64,000 nucleotides of DNA from Pseudoalteromonas umbrosa (GTDB taxonomy: Bacteria > Pseudomonadota > Gammaproteobacteria > Enterobacterales > Alteromonadaceae): positions 121,384 through 185,383 of the forward strand of contig NZ_JASJUU010000008.1 in assembly GCF_030125375.1 (NCBI RefSeq), given 5' to 3'. Of this stretch, positions 9,063 through 18,368 are shown piece by piece. Position 1 is the stretch's first letter, and each line of letters opens with the position of its first letter. The translations under genes and the position numbers were made by a program. The notes beneath the pieces were generated by a model. The model ran no database searches and was not told the origin of the DNA. It saw only the letters and a program-made list of their open reading frames with translations.

Positions 9063-9941
9063 TTAAGCTAAAAACGGATAAGTAAAAAAGCAAAAATGCA
9101 TGAGATTAAACACAAAGTGTATATAGATAGGCACTAGAACATTATTAGTTTTTTGATAACCATAAGCACAGCCTACTCCCAATAGCGTCGCAATTAAGGT
9201 ATATGCAACCCCTGCAGGGAAGTGCACAACACCAAACAAAGCACCTGAACAAGCTATCGTAAGCGCTTTTTGATATCTTAAATTTTGAAAAGCCCTGTGC
9301 ATTTGAGTTTGTATAAACCCTCTGAAAAAAGCTTCTTCTGCATAACAAGTGATAAATAAGTTAGTGACTACCCAGCCCATCAATATGGGGCTCAGTTTTG
9401 GGTCCCACTCAACTAAACCAGACAAAACACCACCAGCTAATCCAGATAAAATCACCAAGGTTGATACAATTACAACCTTACTCATATCTTTGTTACGGCT
9501 ATCGCGAATGCTTGGTACCACAAGTGACATAAGCGCAATGGCCACCATCAGTTTGTCAAAATTTAAATGTTTAGAAAACGGTACTGCGTTTTCGCTCACT
9601 AAATAAGATTCAATCACTAATGGATTATTAAACCCAGGGAATGCATGAACAAAAAATAAGATAGAAACAACAAATATGCCTGAACCGAGCAGCCAACGAA
9701 CTCCACTTCGTTTAAAGTAATTAAATCCATAGCTCATTAAAAATAAACTTAGGACCCCAATAACTCCATGGGTCTCAACAATACCAAAACGATAAGCGAA
9801 TAGAAGCGAAATCGAGGTTAAAACAAGTGCAATACGCTGCATAGCCAACGTCACAGCACAAATCGCTAACAAGGCAGGAAGAAAAGACAAAACAATGCTT
9901 GTGCTCAGAGTTAAACCAAACAGTTCAAAAGGTGAATTCAT
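9063..9941 (-). CDS. CPBP-family (CAAX-like) intramembrane metalloprotease
   Basis: About eight hydrophobic segments. The three CPBP motifs are present: EExxxR in YAEEAFFRGFIQ, FxxxH in LFGVVHFPAG, and HxxxN in HFVFNLMHF. These residues bind metal in the family, whose members cleave or protect against small peptides, mature prenylated proteins, or give bacteriocin self-immunity. Here it lies 133 bases downstream of, and on the same strand as, the small GGG-leader peptide gene at 10075-10233, which makes peptide processing or immunity the leading hypothesis. A hairpin between them may reduce read-through. Confidence 0.88.
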   Translation of the reverse strand: MNSPFELFGLTLSTSIVLSFLPALLAICAVTLAMQRIALVLTSISLLFAYRFGIVETHGVIGVLSLFLMSYGFNYFKRSGVRWLLGSGIFVVSILFFVHAFPGFNNPLVIESYLVSENAVPFSKHLNFDKLMVAIALMSLVVPSIRDSRNKDMSKVVIVSTLVILSGLAGGVLSGLVEWDPKLSPILMGWVVTNLFITCYAEEAFFRGFIQTQMHRAFQNLRYQKALTIACSGALFGVVHFPAGVAYTLIATLLGVGCAYGYQKTNNVLVPIYIHFVFNLMHFCFFTYPFLA

Positions 9942-10047
9942 CTCAATAACTACTTAAAGTCTCACTTGTGTGGACGAAAAAATACTTTTTATACAAGGTG
10001 GTGCATGGGAGTTTACGATGGTTCAATTCAATTGAATAGTAAAATAT

Positions 10048-10066
10048 AGCCCAGCGAAACTGGGCT
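10048..10066 (-). terminator. Hairpin between peptide gene and CPBP protease
   Basis: AGCCCAG and CTGGGCT form a perfect 7-bp stem with a CGAAA loop. On the minus strand it is followed by ATATTTTA, a weak T tail, so it may act as a partial terminator or attenuator between the two genes. Confidence 0.5.
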
Positions 10067-10074
10067 TAGCTCAA

Positions 10075-10233
10075 TTAGCAAATTTGAGCTGTTGGACAAA
10101 ATACTGGGGCTGTATAACAAGCGCCAAAGTCTCGACTATAAGCTGAAGCACCGCCTCCAATTTGACGTGTTTGCTTGTCGTTTAAATTTTTAGTGCTGCT
10201 TAGTTGTTTTAAGTTTACTTTGTTAAGCTTCAT
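10075..10233 (-). CDS. 52-aa GGG-leader, Cys-rich peptide (putative RiPP or secreted peptide precursor)
   Basis: ATG at 10233-10231 is preceded by AGGAC at normal spacing; stop TAA at 10077-10075. The leader, residues 1-25, begins MKLNKVNLKQLSS and ends RQI just before GGG (26-28). The following 24-residue core starts AS, has Cys at core positions 11, 18 and 24, and ends PTAQIC. Leader form and Gly-Gly site match precursors of ribosomally made, exported or modified peptides (class I lanthipeptide-like leaders). A second gene at 44985 has the same design. No modification enzyme is next to it; a CPBP protease is downstream. Product and activity are unknown. Confidence 0.7.
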   Translation of the reverse strand: MKLNKVNLKQLSSTKNLNDKQTRQIGGGASAYSRDFGACYTAPVFCPTAQIC

Positions 10234-10574
10234 AATAAGTCCTGTCGTTAAATTACATTCTTTTTATTTCGATAAGCAGTAAAGTACGCCGCTTATCCAT
10301 TCAAGACTGTGTTCAATTAATGTGCACAATGCAAGCTTAAAAAGTTTAAATTATATCTCCAAATATTTAGGTATCTGTTTTATAAGTTATTTATAATATT
10401 GAAATTTTATCATATTACATAAAATTAATAGCGTCATAAAAATAGCTCTCTTTAAAATAATTCATTGCACTCACAGCTTAAAAATACGACAGCCATAGCA
10501 ACAACCATTGATTTAACCCAATTGGCCATTATTTCTTAAAACTAAACGCTTAGTAATGCATGCCAGCGGCGAGT
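10234..10574. other. Intergenic region upstream of the peptide gene
   Basis: 341 very AT-rich bases, probably holding the promoter for the minus-strand peptide. A 25-codon hydrophobic open frame (10529-10452, minus) exists but lacks a convincing ribosome-binding site. No operator recognised. Confidence 0.4.
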
Positions 10575-11720
10575 TCATAAACCATAGTTTGACATCTGCA
10601 AATCGAACTGAGTATCTGCAACCACTTTACCATTTATCTGCAATTCAACTTTATGTACGCCTGGGTAATAAACACGAGTTGTAATTGGCTTAATTGTATG
10701 ACGCTTTTTAAGCGAAATTTGGCTTTTTGGGGCTAACTCTAAAGTTTTCCATTTAAATACTTTTGGTGATGTTGAACCATTAGCTTTTTGATGGTGCACA
10801 ATATAGTCAATCATAAGTGACTGCGTACTATCATTGTCGCTCTCAATGTTCGCTATTAATTCGATATGTGCGCCAAATTTAAGTATAGGTGATGAAGTAC
10901 TTAATTTAATATTTGATAACTGAGCCGGTTTATAACCAAGCGCCTCTAAAGTACCTATATGGCCTTTTTTAACTAAAGTGCGACAACCATGCTTAATAAG
11001 CGCAACTCGCTCAGGGCTTGCATTTTGTAACCACTCGATGGCCACTTCGCATACTCTATCTGGGTGGTCCTTAGCGATATCATTCAAATTATTTGCTACA
11101 GAGCGTCTTACATATTCACTGGGATCATCTTTGAGTAGTGATAACAGCTCAATAACAGGCTCAGGATCATTAACAAACGTTTTTAAACGCAAGCCCCAAG
11201 GAAGCCTTGGACGACACCCTTCACTTGCAAGCCTTCTTACGTCAATATTGTCATCAAGCGCCCATGCTTTCATCACTGCTAAAGTGCGCTCAGGCTCTGC
11301 TTCCAAAAAATACCTTATCGCAAATTCTGCAGTATTTCGTTTTGTTAGTGCTTTTAGCAAGTGCATCGCGTATTTAAAATGTGCTCTGCCCCTTTTAGCG
11401 ACATAGTCGGCCATCGGCAAAACAGCCCAACCAGAAATACCATTTTCATTGCTTGTAGTAGAACTCCACTCGCCTTCAATTTGATCACCTAACGACAACT
11501 CAATAATACGTGCCGCTTGCTCAAAATCTTGCGGTAAATACACCTCCATAACATCAAAAATTCGGTTACTGCGCTGCTTAAACTCAAGGCTATCAAAATC
11601 AAGACTAACCTCTTGTATAAACGCGTCATAAGCGAAATCAGGATAAATACGTTGAAAGTGACGTGCCATGTTGTGCACTAGGTCTAAGTCAAAAACATTT
11701 TTAAAAGGCTCTGGCATGAT
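10575..11720 (-). CDS. alkC: AlkC-type DNA alkylation repair glycosylase (HEAT repeats plus Ig-like domain)
   Basis: The N-terminus MPEPFKNVFDLDLV matches the AlkC start pattern, so I set the start at Met 11720 rather than the upstream in-frame ATG at 11765. Residues to about 270 are helical HEAT-like repeats (DDNIDVRRLASEGCRPRLPW, DPSEYVRRSVANNLNDIAKD) as in AlkC/AlkD glycosylases that excise alkylated bases without flipping them. The last 100 residues (KLSTSSPILKFGAHIEL onward) form the Ig-like domain typical of AlkC. Cytoplasmic. Single gene; no Ada or LexA operator seen. Confidence 0.85.
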   Translation of the reverse strand: MMPEPFKNVFDLDLVHNMARHFQRIYPDFAYDAFIQEVSLDFDSLEFKQRSNRIFDVMEVYLPQDFEQAARIIELSLGDQIEGEWSSTTSNENGISGWAVLPMADYVAKRGRAHFKYAMHLLKALTKRNTAEFAIRYFLEAEPERTLAVMKAWALDDNIDVRRLASEGCRPRLPWGLRLKTFVNDPEPVIELLSLLKDDPSEYVRRSVANNLNDIAKDHPDRVCEVAIEWLQNASPERVALIKHGCRTLVKKGHIGTLEALGYKPAQLSNIKLSTSSPILKFGAHIELIANIESDNDSTQSLMIDYIVHHQKANGSTSPKVFKWKTLELAPKSQISLKKRHTIKPITTRVYYPGVHKVELQINGKVVADTQFDLQMSNYGL

Positions 11721-12507
11721 GTTTAAACACTCAAAGGCGCATAAGTTCAGTGATTGAGTAAACATACATGCAAAGCGACTTAAACAAAAGGGTCTTATAG
11801 TACTACTTTGAGTTTAGCGTTAAACGCATTTATGCAAAAAGTCTACTAGCCCTTATACATCGCTCTGTGAGTAAAAAATCAATTATTAACAAGCTTAATA
11901 TATAAACCATTCAGCCCACTAATAAATTACTAAAAACTAAAAATAACTTAGCTAAAACCATATACTCTCAATTTCCATATTATATAAAGCATGAAACTAA
12001 GTCATAAAAACACCAATCAAATTAAAAATTACAAAGAACTTAAAGTTACTTTCAAGTGATAAAGGTTTAGAGAGTAGAATAATGCTTCCAGTTACGGGGT
12101 AAACTTCACATAAGCGTAGAGTTACGCATAAACAATAAGGTGTGCCGCTAACAACAAAAAATGTTGTCATGCTCCCGCTGATGCGGGCTGTAGAATCGAT
12201 TAACCCGAACAGTGTTAATCCAGTAATAATGTGAGTACGCTACTTGAAGGCACACTCAAACTTACTTTTTAACGACACCTAAACCAACGCTAGATAAAAC
12301 AATATAGAATACCCCTTATCGCTAACATTCAATTCCTAAAATGTGAAAAACATTGCGCCTATTCACTAACTGCCTTTGAGTTAAAGAACAAATATGACCC
12401 TGCTCAAGATCAATACCTCATCATATTTCACGCTTGCAGCCTTGAATATACGGCCCCTTGAGATGTAAACTAAGTGTAAAACATAATGGGACAAAAAGGA
12501 GCTTCAC
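11721..12507. other. Long intergenic region with two adjacent hairpins
   Basis: About 740 bases without a supportable gene. At 12151-12167 ACAACA pairs with TGTTGT, and at 12174-12187 CCCGC pairs with GCGGG around a TGAT loop. This could be part of a small RNA or leader, but I see no promoter or T tail to define one. A 22-codon frame at 11991-12059 is not convincing. Confidence 0.35.
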
Positions 12508-12819
12508 ATGGAAAAATCCAAACCAGCTATCAAGGCTAAAATTGGGCAATGCAATGCTGAAGATACGTTAGAGCAATTGACTCAACAAAATCATGAACTC
12601 ATATCTAACAAGCCGATCACCAGCGGTAAATTCTTTGAAGCTTTGAGCGATATTTATGTTCGATATTGCGATATAGCGTCTCAATTACAAAGCACAGATA
12701 AGAAGATAGTCGCTTTTAGCGTTGACTATGAAACACGTAAAACAGACGGCCTGTGGAGCACTCATCCGTGTTATAAAGTGCACCTTTCAAATAAAGAGGT
12801 TCTCCCTTTTTTCAACTGA
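12508..12819 (+). CDS. Small cytoplasmic protein, unknown function (103 aa)
   Basis: A strong AAAAGGAG site stands eight bases before ATG. The protein is charged with no signal or membrane segment: predicted helices in the first 70 residues, then a strand-rich end (KIVAFSVDYETRKTDGLWSTHPCYKVHL). I recognise no family. Isolated from neighbours by long gaps on both sides. Confidence 0.6.
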   Translation: MEKSKPAIKAKIGQCNAEDTLEQLTQQNHELISNKPITSGKFFEALSDIYVRYCDIASQLQSTDKKIVAFSVDYETRKTDGLWSTHPCYKVHLSNKEVLPFFN

Positions 12820-13100
12820 GCATTTAGGAACCTTCAACCTATAATATCAAGACCACACGATGCCAGAATTGGCATCGTCACTACACCGATTATGCACCGC
12901 TAACTCAGCGATGATAGAGTATATAACCATTATAAAAATTGATTTTCTATTTATAAACTTGGTGCTTGCAATTACAATAAAGTATTTAAATTTGACAATT
13001 TTTATCAGAACGATGGCTATGAAAATTTGTCTAACCTTCATTAAACTGGTACTTTAGGGTGTGTTTTTACTATTCAACCAGATTTCAAGGATGTGACATT

Positions 13101-13343
13101 ATGAAGGCTCATAGGATAGAGCGATTTTTAAAGCTGTTTTTACCTCTTTTACTAGCAAAATACCTTGCCAGATCTCCAAAGCTTCTTATTGGTCTAACGC
13201 TATTTTTTATTTTACTTATCGTGTTTATTGTCAAAGTAGCCACATTTGCGATTTATTCTTTTCTCTTTGGTGGACTCTTATTTATCGGCTGGCAAAGCTG
13301 GAATGCTACAAAACGGCTTTTTAGAAAACAAAAAAAATCATAA
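13101..13343 (+). CDS. Small membrane protein, unknown function (80 aa)
   Basis: Start set at ATG 13101, preceded by AAGGATG; the frame runs up to 13059 without another site. A basic N-terminus is followed by two hydrophobic segments (about residues 12-24 and 28-65, strongly hydrophobic LIGLTLFFILLIVFIVKV) and a basic tail (KRLFRKQKKS), consistent with N-in, C-in topology. Convergent with the dehalogenase-like lipoprotein gene. Function unknown. Confidence 0.6.
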   Translation: MKAHRIERFLKLFLPLLLAKYLARSPKLLIGLTLFFILLIVFIVKVATFAIYSFLFGGLLFIGWQSWNATKRLFRKQKKS

Positions 13344-13390
13344 TCGACTCATATTCGTCACCTCGCACACTGGCGAGGCAACAAGTGCTA

Positions 13391-15238
13391 TTACTGTACC
13401 AGCTGATAACTATTGCCCAATTCATCTTGCAGTACATACGCTATACCGTTAATAGCCGTGACATCCAATGGCTCAGTCAGTATACGGCTTGAATAGTACC
13501 AGCCCTCTGGTAACTTTAGTCGCTCTCCTAAATTCGCTAAATCATCCATTTGCAATGACGCATCCGAAATACGGCTAAATGATTGCATTACATAAACTTG
13601 GCCAGTGTCGTCTGTAATTTCATAAACACGTCTGCCTTGATAAAAGTGCCAAGTATTACTTCTAGATACTTCACCGGCAACGTACGGAGCTTGCTCACCG
13701 CCAGCAGCGCTTATATCAGCAGTGGTAAGCAGGCGCATTTTTACATCACCAAATTGACGAAATTCAGTATCTGCATCCAGTGTAATTGTGTCACCACCTC
13801 GGCTTTCGTCCACCACAAAAAAACGCGGACCATTTGGTATTGCACTCAGCGCATCGTATTGCAGTGCAACTTCATCAAAATCAATGGCATCCCAATGTGC
13901 TTGACGGCACATATCAACCCCTGGGGTGCCCCACACTTGCGCAACGACTTTGCCGTTTTGCTGATAAGGCAATAAAATTTCACAGTAGCGCATGTTGTAG
14001 CTTGGCCCCCCTGTGACAAGCGGCTCTTGCACTTTGGTCGATTGCATAAACGCTAAAAAATGCAGCGCCAAGTCTTCCCCCACATCATCCTGAATAAAAT
14101 GCCCTGCAGGAAAACGGCGATGGTCAGCGCCATCAGCCCCCGGAACATGGTTAACCCATTTTTGTTGGTTAGATTCGCTCCCAAGCCCCGTATCGTATTC
14201 ACCAGCGTTAAACATAAATGGATTGTGATAAGCCCCTAATGTTTGCCACGCAGATAACGTTTGCATCTCAATCCCTGATAACATGGACGGAAATGCGCGA
14301 ATCGCCGCTTTATACTGCACATTTGGATACGGCGCGTTGTATGCTGTGACTTCCGAATCGCTTAACTCAATTGCTGAGAGCTTTTGAACCACATCACCCG
14401 CCATTAACTCAGGCACACTGGCTGCATAATTAATCCACTGCTGAAACCCTTCGACACGATCGCTCGAACGAGAATCAAAAAACGAGCTGGCATCTGCAGT
14501 GATTGATTCATCAATCTCAAAGCTTGGTAACTGATAAGGGTTACTGCCTGTCGGGATAATTGGCATATCACCATTAGCGACAACAATTCTGGCAAACCGC
14601 TCAGACATATTACCTGCTATTCTCAGCCCGATAAGGCTACCCCAGTCTTGCACAAACAAATTGATATCTGTGAGCTGTAGCTGATCAATAAATGCCTTAG
14701 TCCAAGCCACATGATGCTCATATTGATGCACTGCCGTATTTAAAGGTTTATCCGATTTGCCCATGCCCATGTTATCTAAAGCAATCACTCGATAACCTGC
14801 ATTCGCTAAGATAGGGATCATTTTACGATATAAATATGACCAGCTCGGCTGACCATGAAGCATAAGTACAACTTCTCCCTCTTTTGGTCCTTCATCAACA
14901 TAGTGCATTCTTAGTCCTTCTAGCTCTACATAATTGGTTGAAAAATCATAATCAGGTAAGCCATCAAAACAGGAGGCTGGGGTTCTAATAAACTCTATGC
15001 CTTTAGCTGTGGTCAACGTGTTAATATCCGCCTCTAAACACGCTTCACTTAATGGACCAGTGACAGGTCTCGTCTCAACGGGTGCTTGAGCGGCGGTTTC
15101 TTCAACTGTGACGACTTCATCATCGTTATCACTGCATGCCACTAATAAGCTACTTAGCAAGCACACCCCAAGTACTTTTTGCAAAGCCACCGCAGAGTGC
15201 CTCAATTTAAACTGCTTATCTAGAATGTTATAAATCAT
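13391..15238 (-). CDS. Haloalkane-dehalogenase-like lipoprotein with extra C-terminal domain
   Basis: A lipobox (LLVACS, Cys35) makes this an outer- or inner-membrane lipoprotein. Residues about 95-410 are an alpha/beta hydrolase close to haloalkane dehalogenases: oxyanion motif LHGQPSWSYLYRKM, nucleophile Asp in FVQDWGSLIGLR, late His in PAGHFIQDD. Such enzymes cleave carbon-halogen bonds by Asp attack, but the real substrate here is unknown. The family is usually about 300 residues and cytoplasmic or periplasmic; this one has about 190 further residues of unknown fold. GGA nine bases before ATG supports the start. Confidence 0.78.
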   Translation of the reverse strand: MIYNILDKQFKLRHSAVALQKVLGVCLLSSLLVACSDNDDEVVTVEETAAQAPVETRPVTGPLSEACLEADINTLTTAKGIEFIRTPASCFDGLPDYDFSTNYVELEGLRMHYVDEGPKEGEVVLMLHGQPSWSYLYRKMIPILANAGYRVIALDNMGMGKSDKPLNTAVHQYEHHVAWTKAFIDQLQLTDINLFVQDWGSLIGLRIAGNMSERFARIVVANGDMPIIPTGSNPYQLPSFEIDESITADASSFFDSRSSDRVEGFQQWINYAASVPELMAGDVVQKLSAIELSDSEVTAYNAPYPNVQYKAAIRAFPSMLSGIEMQTLSAWQTLGAYHNPFMFNAGEYDTGLGSESNQQKWVNHVPGADGADHRRFPAGHFIQDDVGEDLALHFLAFMQSTKVQEPLVTGGPSYNMRYCEILLPYQQNGKVVAQVWGTPGVDMCRQAHWDAIDFDEVALQYDALSAIPNGPRFFVVDESRGGDTITLDADTEFRQFGDVKMRLLTTADISAAGGEQAPYVAGEVSRSNTWHFYQGRRVYEITDDTGQVYVMQSFSRISDASLQMDDLANLGERLKLPEGWYYSSRILTEPLDVTAINGIAYVLQDELGNSYQLVQ

Positions 15239-15445
15239 ATTTGTTTTTCCTTATGCCTTAGCTGACAATTGCTTGTCGTGTTAGACATAGGAATATCACC
15301 GCAAAAAGCAGTCGCGTAGTCAGTTGTGTGCAGATGGTGTAAAAGTCTGTATCAATGGTGTTTTCGCGGCGTATCATCAAAACGGGTTTGCTTGTACCAT
15401 TAAACATCTCGATAATTGCTGGAATACTTAGTGGATAAATTAGAT

Positions 15446-16468
15446 ATGCCACCGAGCCAAATTGGGCTTTATAGTAAAAGAAAAACGCAAGCTTGGATAT
15501 TTTTACTCATTTGGCCTTGGTTCAATATCTTGCTGCTGTCATGTGTACTACTTGCCCTTGATGCCTTCACACTGCAGTTATTTGCACAGGCAACATTCAA
15601 GGTTTGGAGCGGGTTTTGCGCAGGTTATCTTTTATTTAATATCTTAGAGCCTGTTTTAGCGCGGCTTTTTACTGTAAATCTGCGCCATAATGTTTGGCTA
15701 TTTAGACCATTTGTAATCATTGTATTCTATGCGCTGATTGGCCCTATTGTGAACTTGCCCATCAACAGCGCTGCCCCTCAAGTGACTTTTTTACCTATTG
15801 TCATTATGTTACTTGAAACCTTGGTTTACATTGCGGTGATGCTCATGTTTAAACAGCAAACTTATCACTTTCAGTCTCAGCTACAAACACAAAAAGCAGA
15901 ACTACAGATACTGAAAATGCAATCTAACCCGCATTTTTTGTTTAATACTCTGAACCTCATCGCCAGCGAAGTAACACACCACCCACAAAAAGCCAAAGCG
16001 CTAATTTACGATTTGAGTGACCTATTGCGAGAAGCCATGCAGCAGGCCAAACAGCAATTTATTCCCCTTGAACAAGAGCTAAAACTGGCTGAGTTGTATC
16101 TAGTTTTGCAGCAAAAACGCTTTGCCGATAGGCTTACCTTTGATATTGATTGCCACAGCGAGTTAGAACAACAGCCTGTCCCCTCTTTACTTTTGTTGCC
16201 GATTGTCGAAAACGCGGTAAAATATGGCATTGCGCCCTACGCTAAGGCGGGCCACATCAGTATCATTATTGAAAAAAAGCACTCAAACCTACATATTGAA
16301 GTGCAAGATACCGGCGATCAATTTGATGACAGCCAAGTTGTACAAGCTGAAGGGCTGCGCATCGCAACAGAAACCCTCAAATTACACTATCAAAGCCAAG
16401 CCACATTTGCGTTAAAATCCAGTCATGAAGGCACCAGTGCGTTTATTCAAATACCAGCATTACATTGA
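15446..16468 (+). CDS. LytS/YehU-type sensor histidine kinase
   Basis: Start chosen at ATG 15446 (MPPSQIGLYSKRK); an in-frame TTG at 15416 is the alternative. Four hydrophobic segments cover residues about 15-145. A coiled linker leads to the His_kinase domain with phospho-accepting His in MQSNPHFLFNTLN and the ATP-binding N-box LLPIVENAVKYG. The final G-box is degenerate (DTGDQFDDS rather than GxG). Paired with the LytTR regulator six bases downstream. The ligand is unknown. Confidence 0.88.
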   Translation: MPPSQIGLYSKRKTQAWIFLLIWPWFNILLLSCVLLALDAFTLQLFAQATFKVWSGFCAGYLLFNILEPVLARLFTVNLRHNVWLFRPFVIIVFYALIGPIVNLPINSAAPQVTFLPIVIMLLETLVYIAVMLMFKQQTYHFQSQLQTQKAELQILKMQSNPHFLFNTLNLIASEVTHHPQKAKALIYDLSDLLREAMQQAKQQFIPLEQELKLAELYLVLQQKRFADRLTFDIDCHSELEQQPVPSLLLLPIVENAVKYGIAPYAKAGHISIIIEKKHSNLHIEVQDTGDQFDDSQVVQAEGLRIATETLKLHYQSQATFALKSSHEGTSAFIQIPALH

Positions 16469-16474
16469 GCAACT

Positions 16475-17215
16475 ATGAATACAAAAACTGTGATCATTAT
16501 CGACGACGAGCCCGCTGCAAGACAAAATTTAAAGGATGTGATCGAGGGTTTTGATGACCTCACAATTATTGGCGAAGCATCAGATGGTAAATCCGCCATA
16601 GAGCAAATCATTATAAAACGCCCTGATCTCGTCTTTCTTGATATTGAAATGCCTGAACTAAATGGCTTTGATGTTGCCAAAGCGACCCAAGATATAAACT
16701 ATCAGCTGATTTTTATGACTGCTTATGAGCATTATGCCCTCAAAGCCTTTGATACCAAGGCCATTGACTATTTGGTCAAACCTGCAAGGCCAGAGCTCAT
16801 CGTAAAAAGTATCAATAAAATTACAACTCAACATACGCACTATCACGCTCATAAATCCACTGAACGCCTTATCCTCAGCGATCATGCTGCGCAAAAAGTC
16901 ATTGAATTTGACCATATCAATTATATTGAAAGCATTGGCCGCTATCGTCGAGTACATTTAACTCAATCGGGTACACACATGCACAACACAGCGACCATCA
17001 TCTCAGAAAAAACCCTAGATGGGTTTGAGGCACAACTACCAGACTCGCAATTTTATCGACTGCACCGAAGCTATATCATCAATGCCAAACGGCTCATAGA
17101 ACTTAGATATCAAGCACGCAAACATTTCGTACGACTTGCAGGCACGGATACAGACATTCCGGTTTCACGCAGTTTTGTCAGCATATTAAAAGCCCGTATC
17201 GCACACCATGACTGA
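16475..17215 (+). CDS. LytTR-family response regulator
   Basis: Receiver domain at residues 1-115 with acidic IDDE, phospho-acceptor Asp54 in VFLDIEMPELNG and Lys in IDYLVKPA. LytTR DNA-binding domain at about 140-245 (IEFDHINYIESIGRYRRVH, FYRLHRSYIINAKRL, IPVSRSF). It completes a two-component pair with the preceding kinase, six bases apart, so one transcript is likely. Targets are unknown. Confidence 0.92.
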   Translation: MNTKTVIIIDDEPAARQNLKDVIEGFDDLTIIGEASDGKSAIEQIIIKRPDLVFLDIEMPELNGFDVAKATQDINYQLIFMTAYEHYALKAFDTKAIDYLVKPARPELIVKSINKITTQHTHYHAHKSTERLILSDHAAQKVIEFDHINYIESIGRYRRVHLTQSGTHMHNTATIISEKTLDGFEAQLPDSQFYRLHRSYIINAKRLIELRYQARKHFVRLAGTDTDIPVSRSFVSILKARIAHHD

Positions 17216-17237
17216 CAAGTTAAATTAATAACGAGGT

Positions 17238-17726
17238 TTATCGGCTTTGCCCAATCATTGACACCAATATCTGACTACCTGGTAACCAACTATGCATGAT
17301 GGATAGTATCTGTCCTTTTGTTGTTTTCACTTTATACACACCGGACATCGAGTACTGTTCAAATTCCAGTTCCTGCGGAGCATACTGGGTAACCACTCCT
17401 TTGTTATAAACATTGATTTTATTGTTTTTGATAACAAAATGTGCATTGTAGTACTTTAAGCATTTTATGTTCATAAACACTGTGAACACGAGATATGAGT
17501 AAAAAAGTGCTTTAAGTGCTTCGGTAAAAGTGAGCTTAAGATCACTCAAGATCCCCATATACAAAGAGGTTGCAAGTAACATAGAGATAATACACATTGC
17601 ACTCAAATGCAAAACTTTAAACCAACCCGGTGTATCTATTTTAATTTCATCATTTAGCATCTCGTACAGCTCATCCATATTATTATTTTGAATGACTACC
17701 ATCCAATTACCGTAATAAACAACCAT
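17238..17726 (-). CDS. Membrane protein of unknown function, PH-like C-terminus
   Basis: Two hydrophobic segments (about residues 37-65 and 75-95) precede a 65-residue soluble tail rich in strands (AHFVIKNNKINVYNKGVVTQYAP, GVYKVKTTKGQILSIM), which looks like the bacterial PH-like folds found behind two-helix membrane hairpins. Start uncertain: Met at 17726, 17702 or 17681. Convergent with the LytTR gene. No family firmly recognised. Confidence 0.55.
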   Translation of the reverse strand: MVVYYGNWMVVIQNNNMDELYEMLNDEIKIDTPGWFKVLHLSAMCIISMLLATSLYMGILSDLKLTFTEALKALFYSYLVFTVFMNIKCLKYYNAHFVIKNNKINVYNKGVVTQYAPQELEFEQYSMSGVYKVKTTKGQILSIMHSWLPGSQILVSMIGQSR

Positions 17727-17846
17727 ACAATTGCAAAATAAACAATAAAAAACTTTATTACTATAAGAGCTTTAATTTTAAATATAATATTTCTAAAAAA
17801 TACATATAAATATAAAACAAGCAAATAACACACAATCTTGTACTAC

Positions 17847-18368
17847 TTATAATTTAAATTCTGCTTTTTCCCCTGCGCCAATCAGCTGCTGCTTTGGTTG
17901 CACTAAACTGGTGTAAACACGACCCAGCGACTTTGGCAGTACCAAAGAGACTGCACTTAACTGCTGATGGGGCGATACGCAGCCAAGTCTAAAATAAGCG
18001 CGGCTGTGATGCCCTTTGTGAAGCTGGTTAAGCTTTGCGGGGAATTCATTTAGCTGACAGCTTAGTAACGCACCATTAGCCTGTATTTTAGTATGAGTAC
18101 GCACGAGCTCCTGAAGCTTTTTACGTTTTACTTGCTCTGTTTGCCCATCTTGCAATACCAGCTCAGTATCTCCGAGCAACCAAGCTTCATTATTGTGTAA
18201 TAAACTCAACCAATAACTAAAATCCGTATTGACCAGCACATCTATTTGACCGCTTCGCACTGTTATCGTGGCGGTGGTTTCTTTCAGTGCATGTGCGTGG
18301 GTTATGGCACTTGTGCACAGCATCACAGTATAAATAGTAAAAGATAAAAAGTGTTTAAACAGGCTCAT
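17847..18368 (-). CDS. Exported protein coupled to the YHYH lipoprotein
   Basis: Signal peptide at residues 1-27 (ending ITHAHA). The mature 145 residues are strand-rich (TITVRSGQIDVLVNTDFSYWL) with two cysteines (LLSCQLNE, RLGCVSPH) that could form one disulphide. Its ATG overlaps the stop of the YHYH lipoprotein gene (ATGA), so translation is coupled and the two proteins probably work together outside the cytoplasm. Family not recognised. Confidence 0.65.
   Translation of the reverse strand: MSLFKHFLSFTIYTVMLCTSAITHAHALKETTATITVRSGQIDVLVNTDFSYWLSLLHNNEAWLLGDTELVLQDGQTEQVKRKKLQELVRTHTKIQANGALLSCQLNEFPAKLNQLHKGHHSRAYFRLGCVSPHQQLSAVSLVLPKSLGRVYTSLVQPKQQLIGAGEKAEFKL

Noticed and set aside
10452-10529. 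25-codon hydrophobic frame on the minus strand
   Set aside because: No convincing ribosome-binding site and no family; may be a leftover of AT-rich sequence.
11991-12059. 22-codon frame beginning MKLSHKNTNQIK, vaguely like the peptide leaders
   Set aside because: Lacks Shine-Dalgarno, GG site and core; similarity is just Lys/Asn composition.
12847-13057. Overlapping small frames on both strands
   Set aside because: AT-rich chance frames, no start signals; mutually overlapping.
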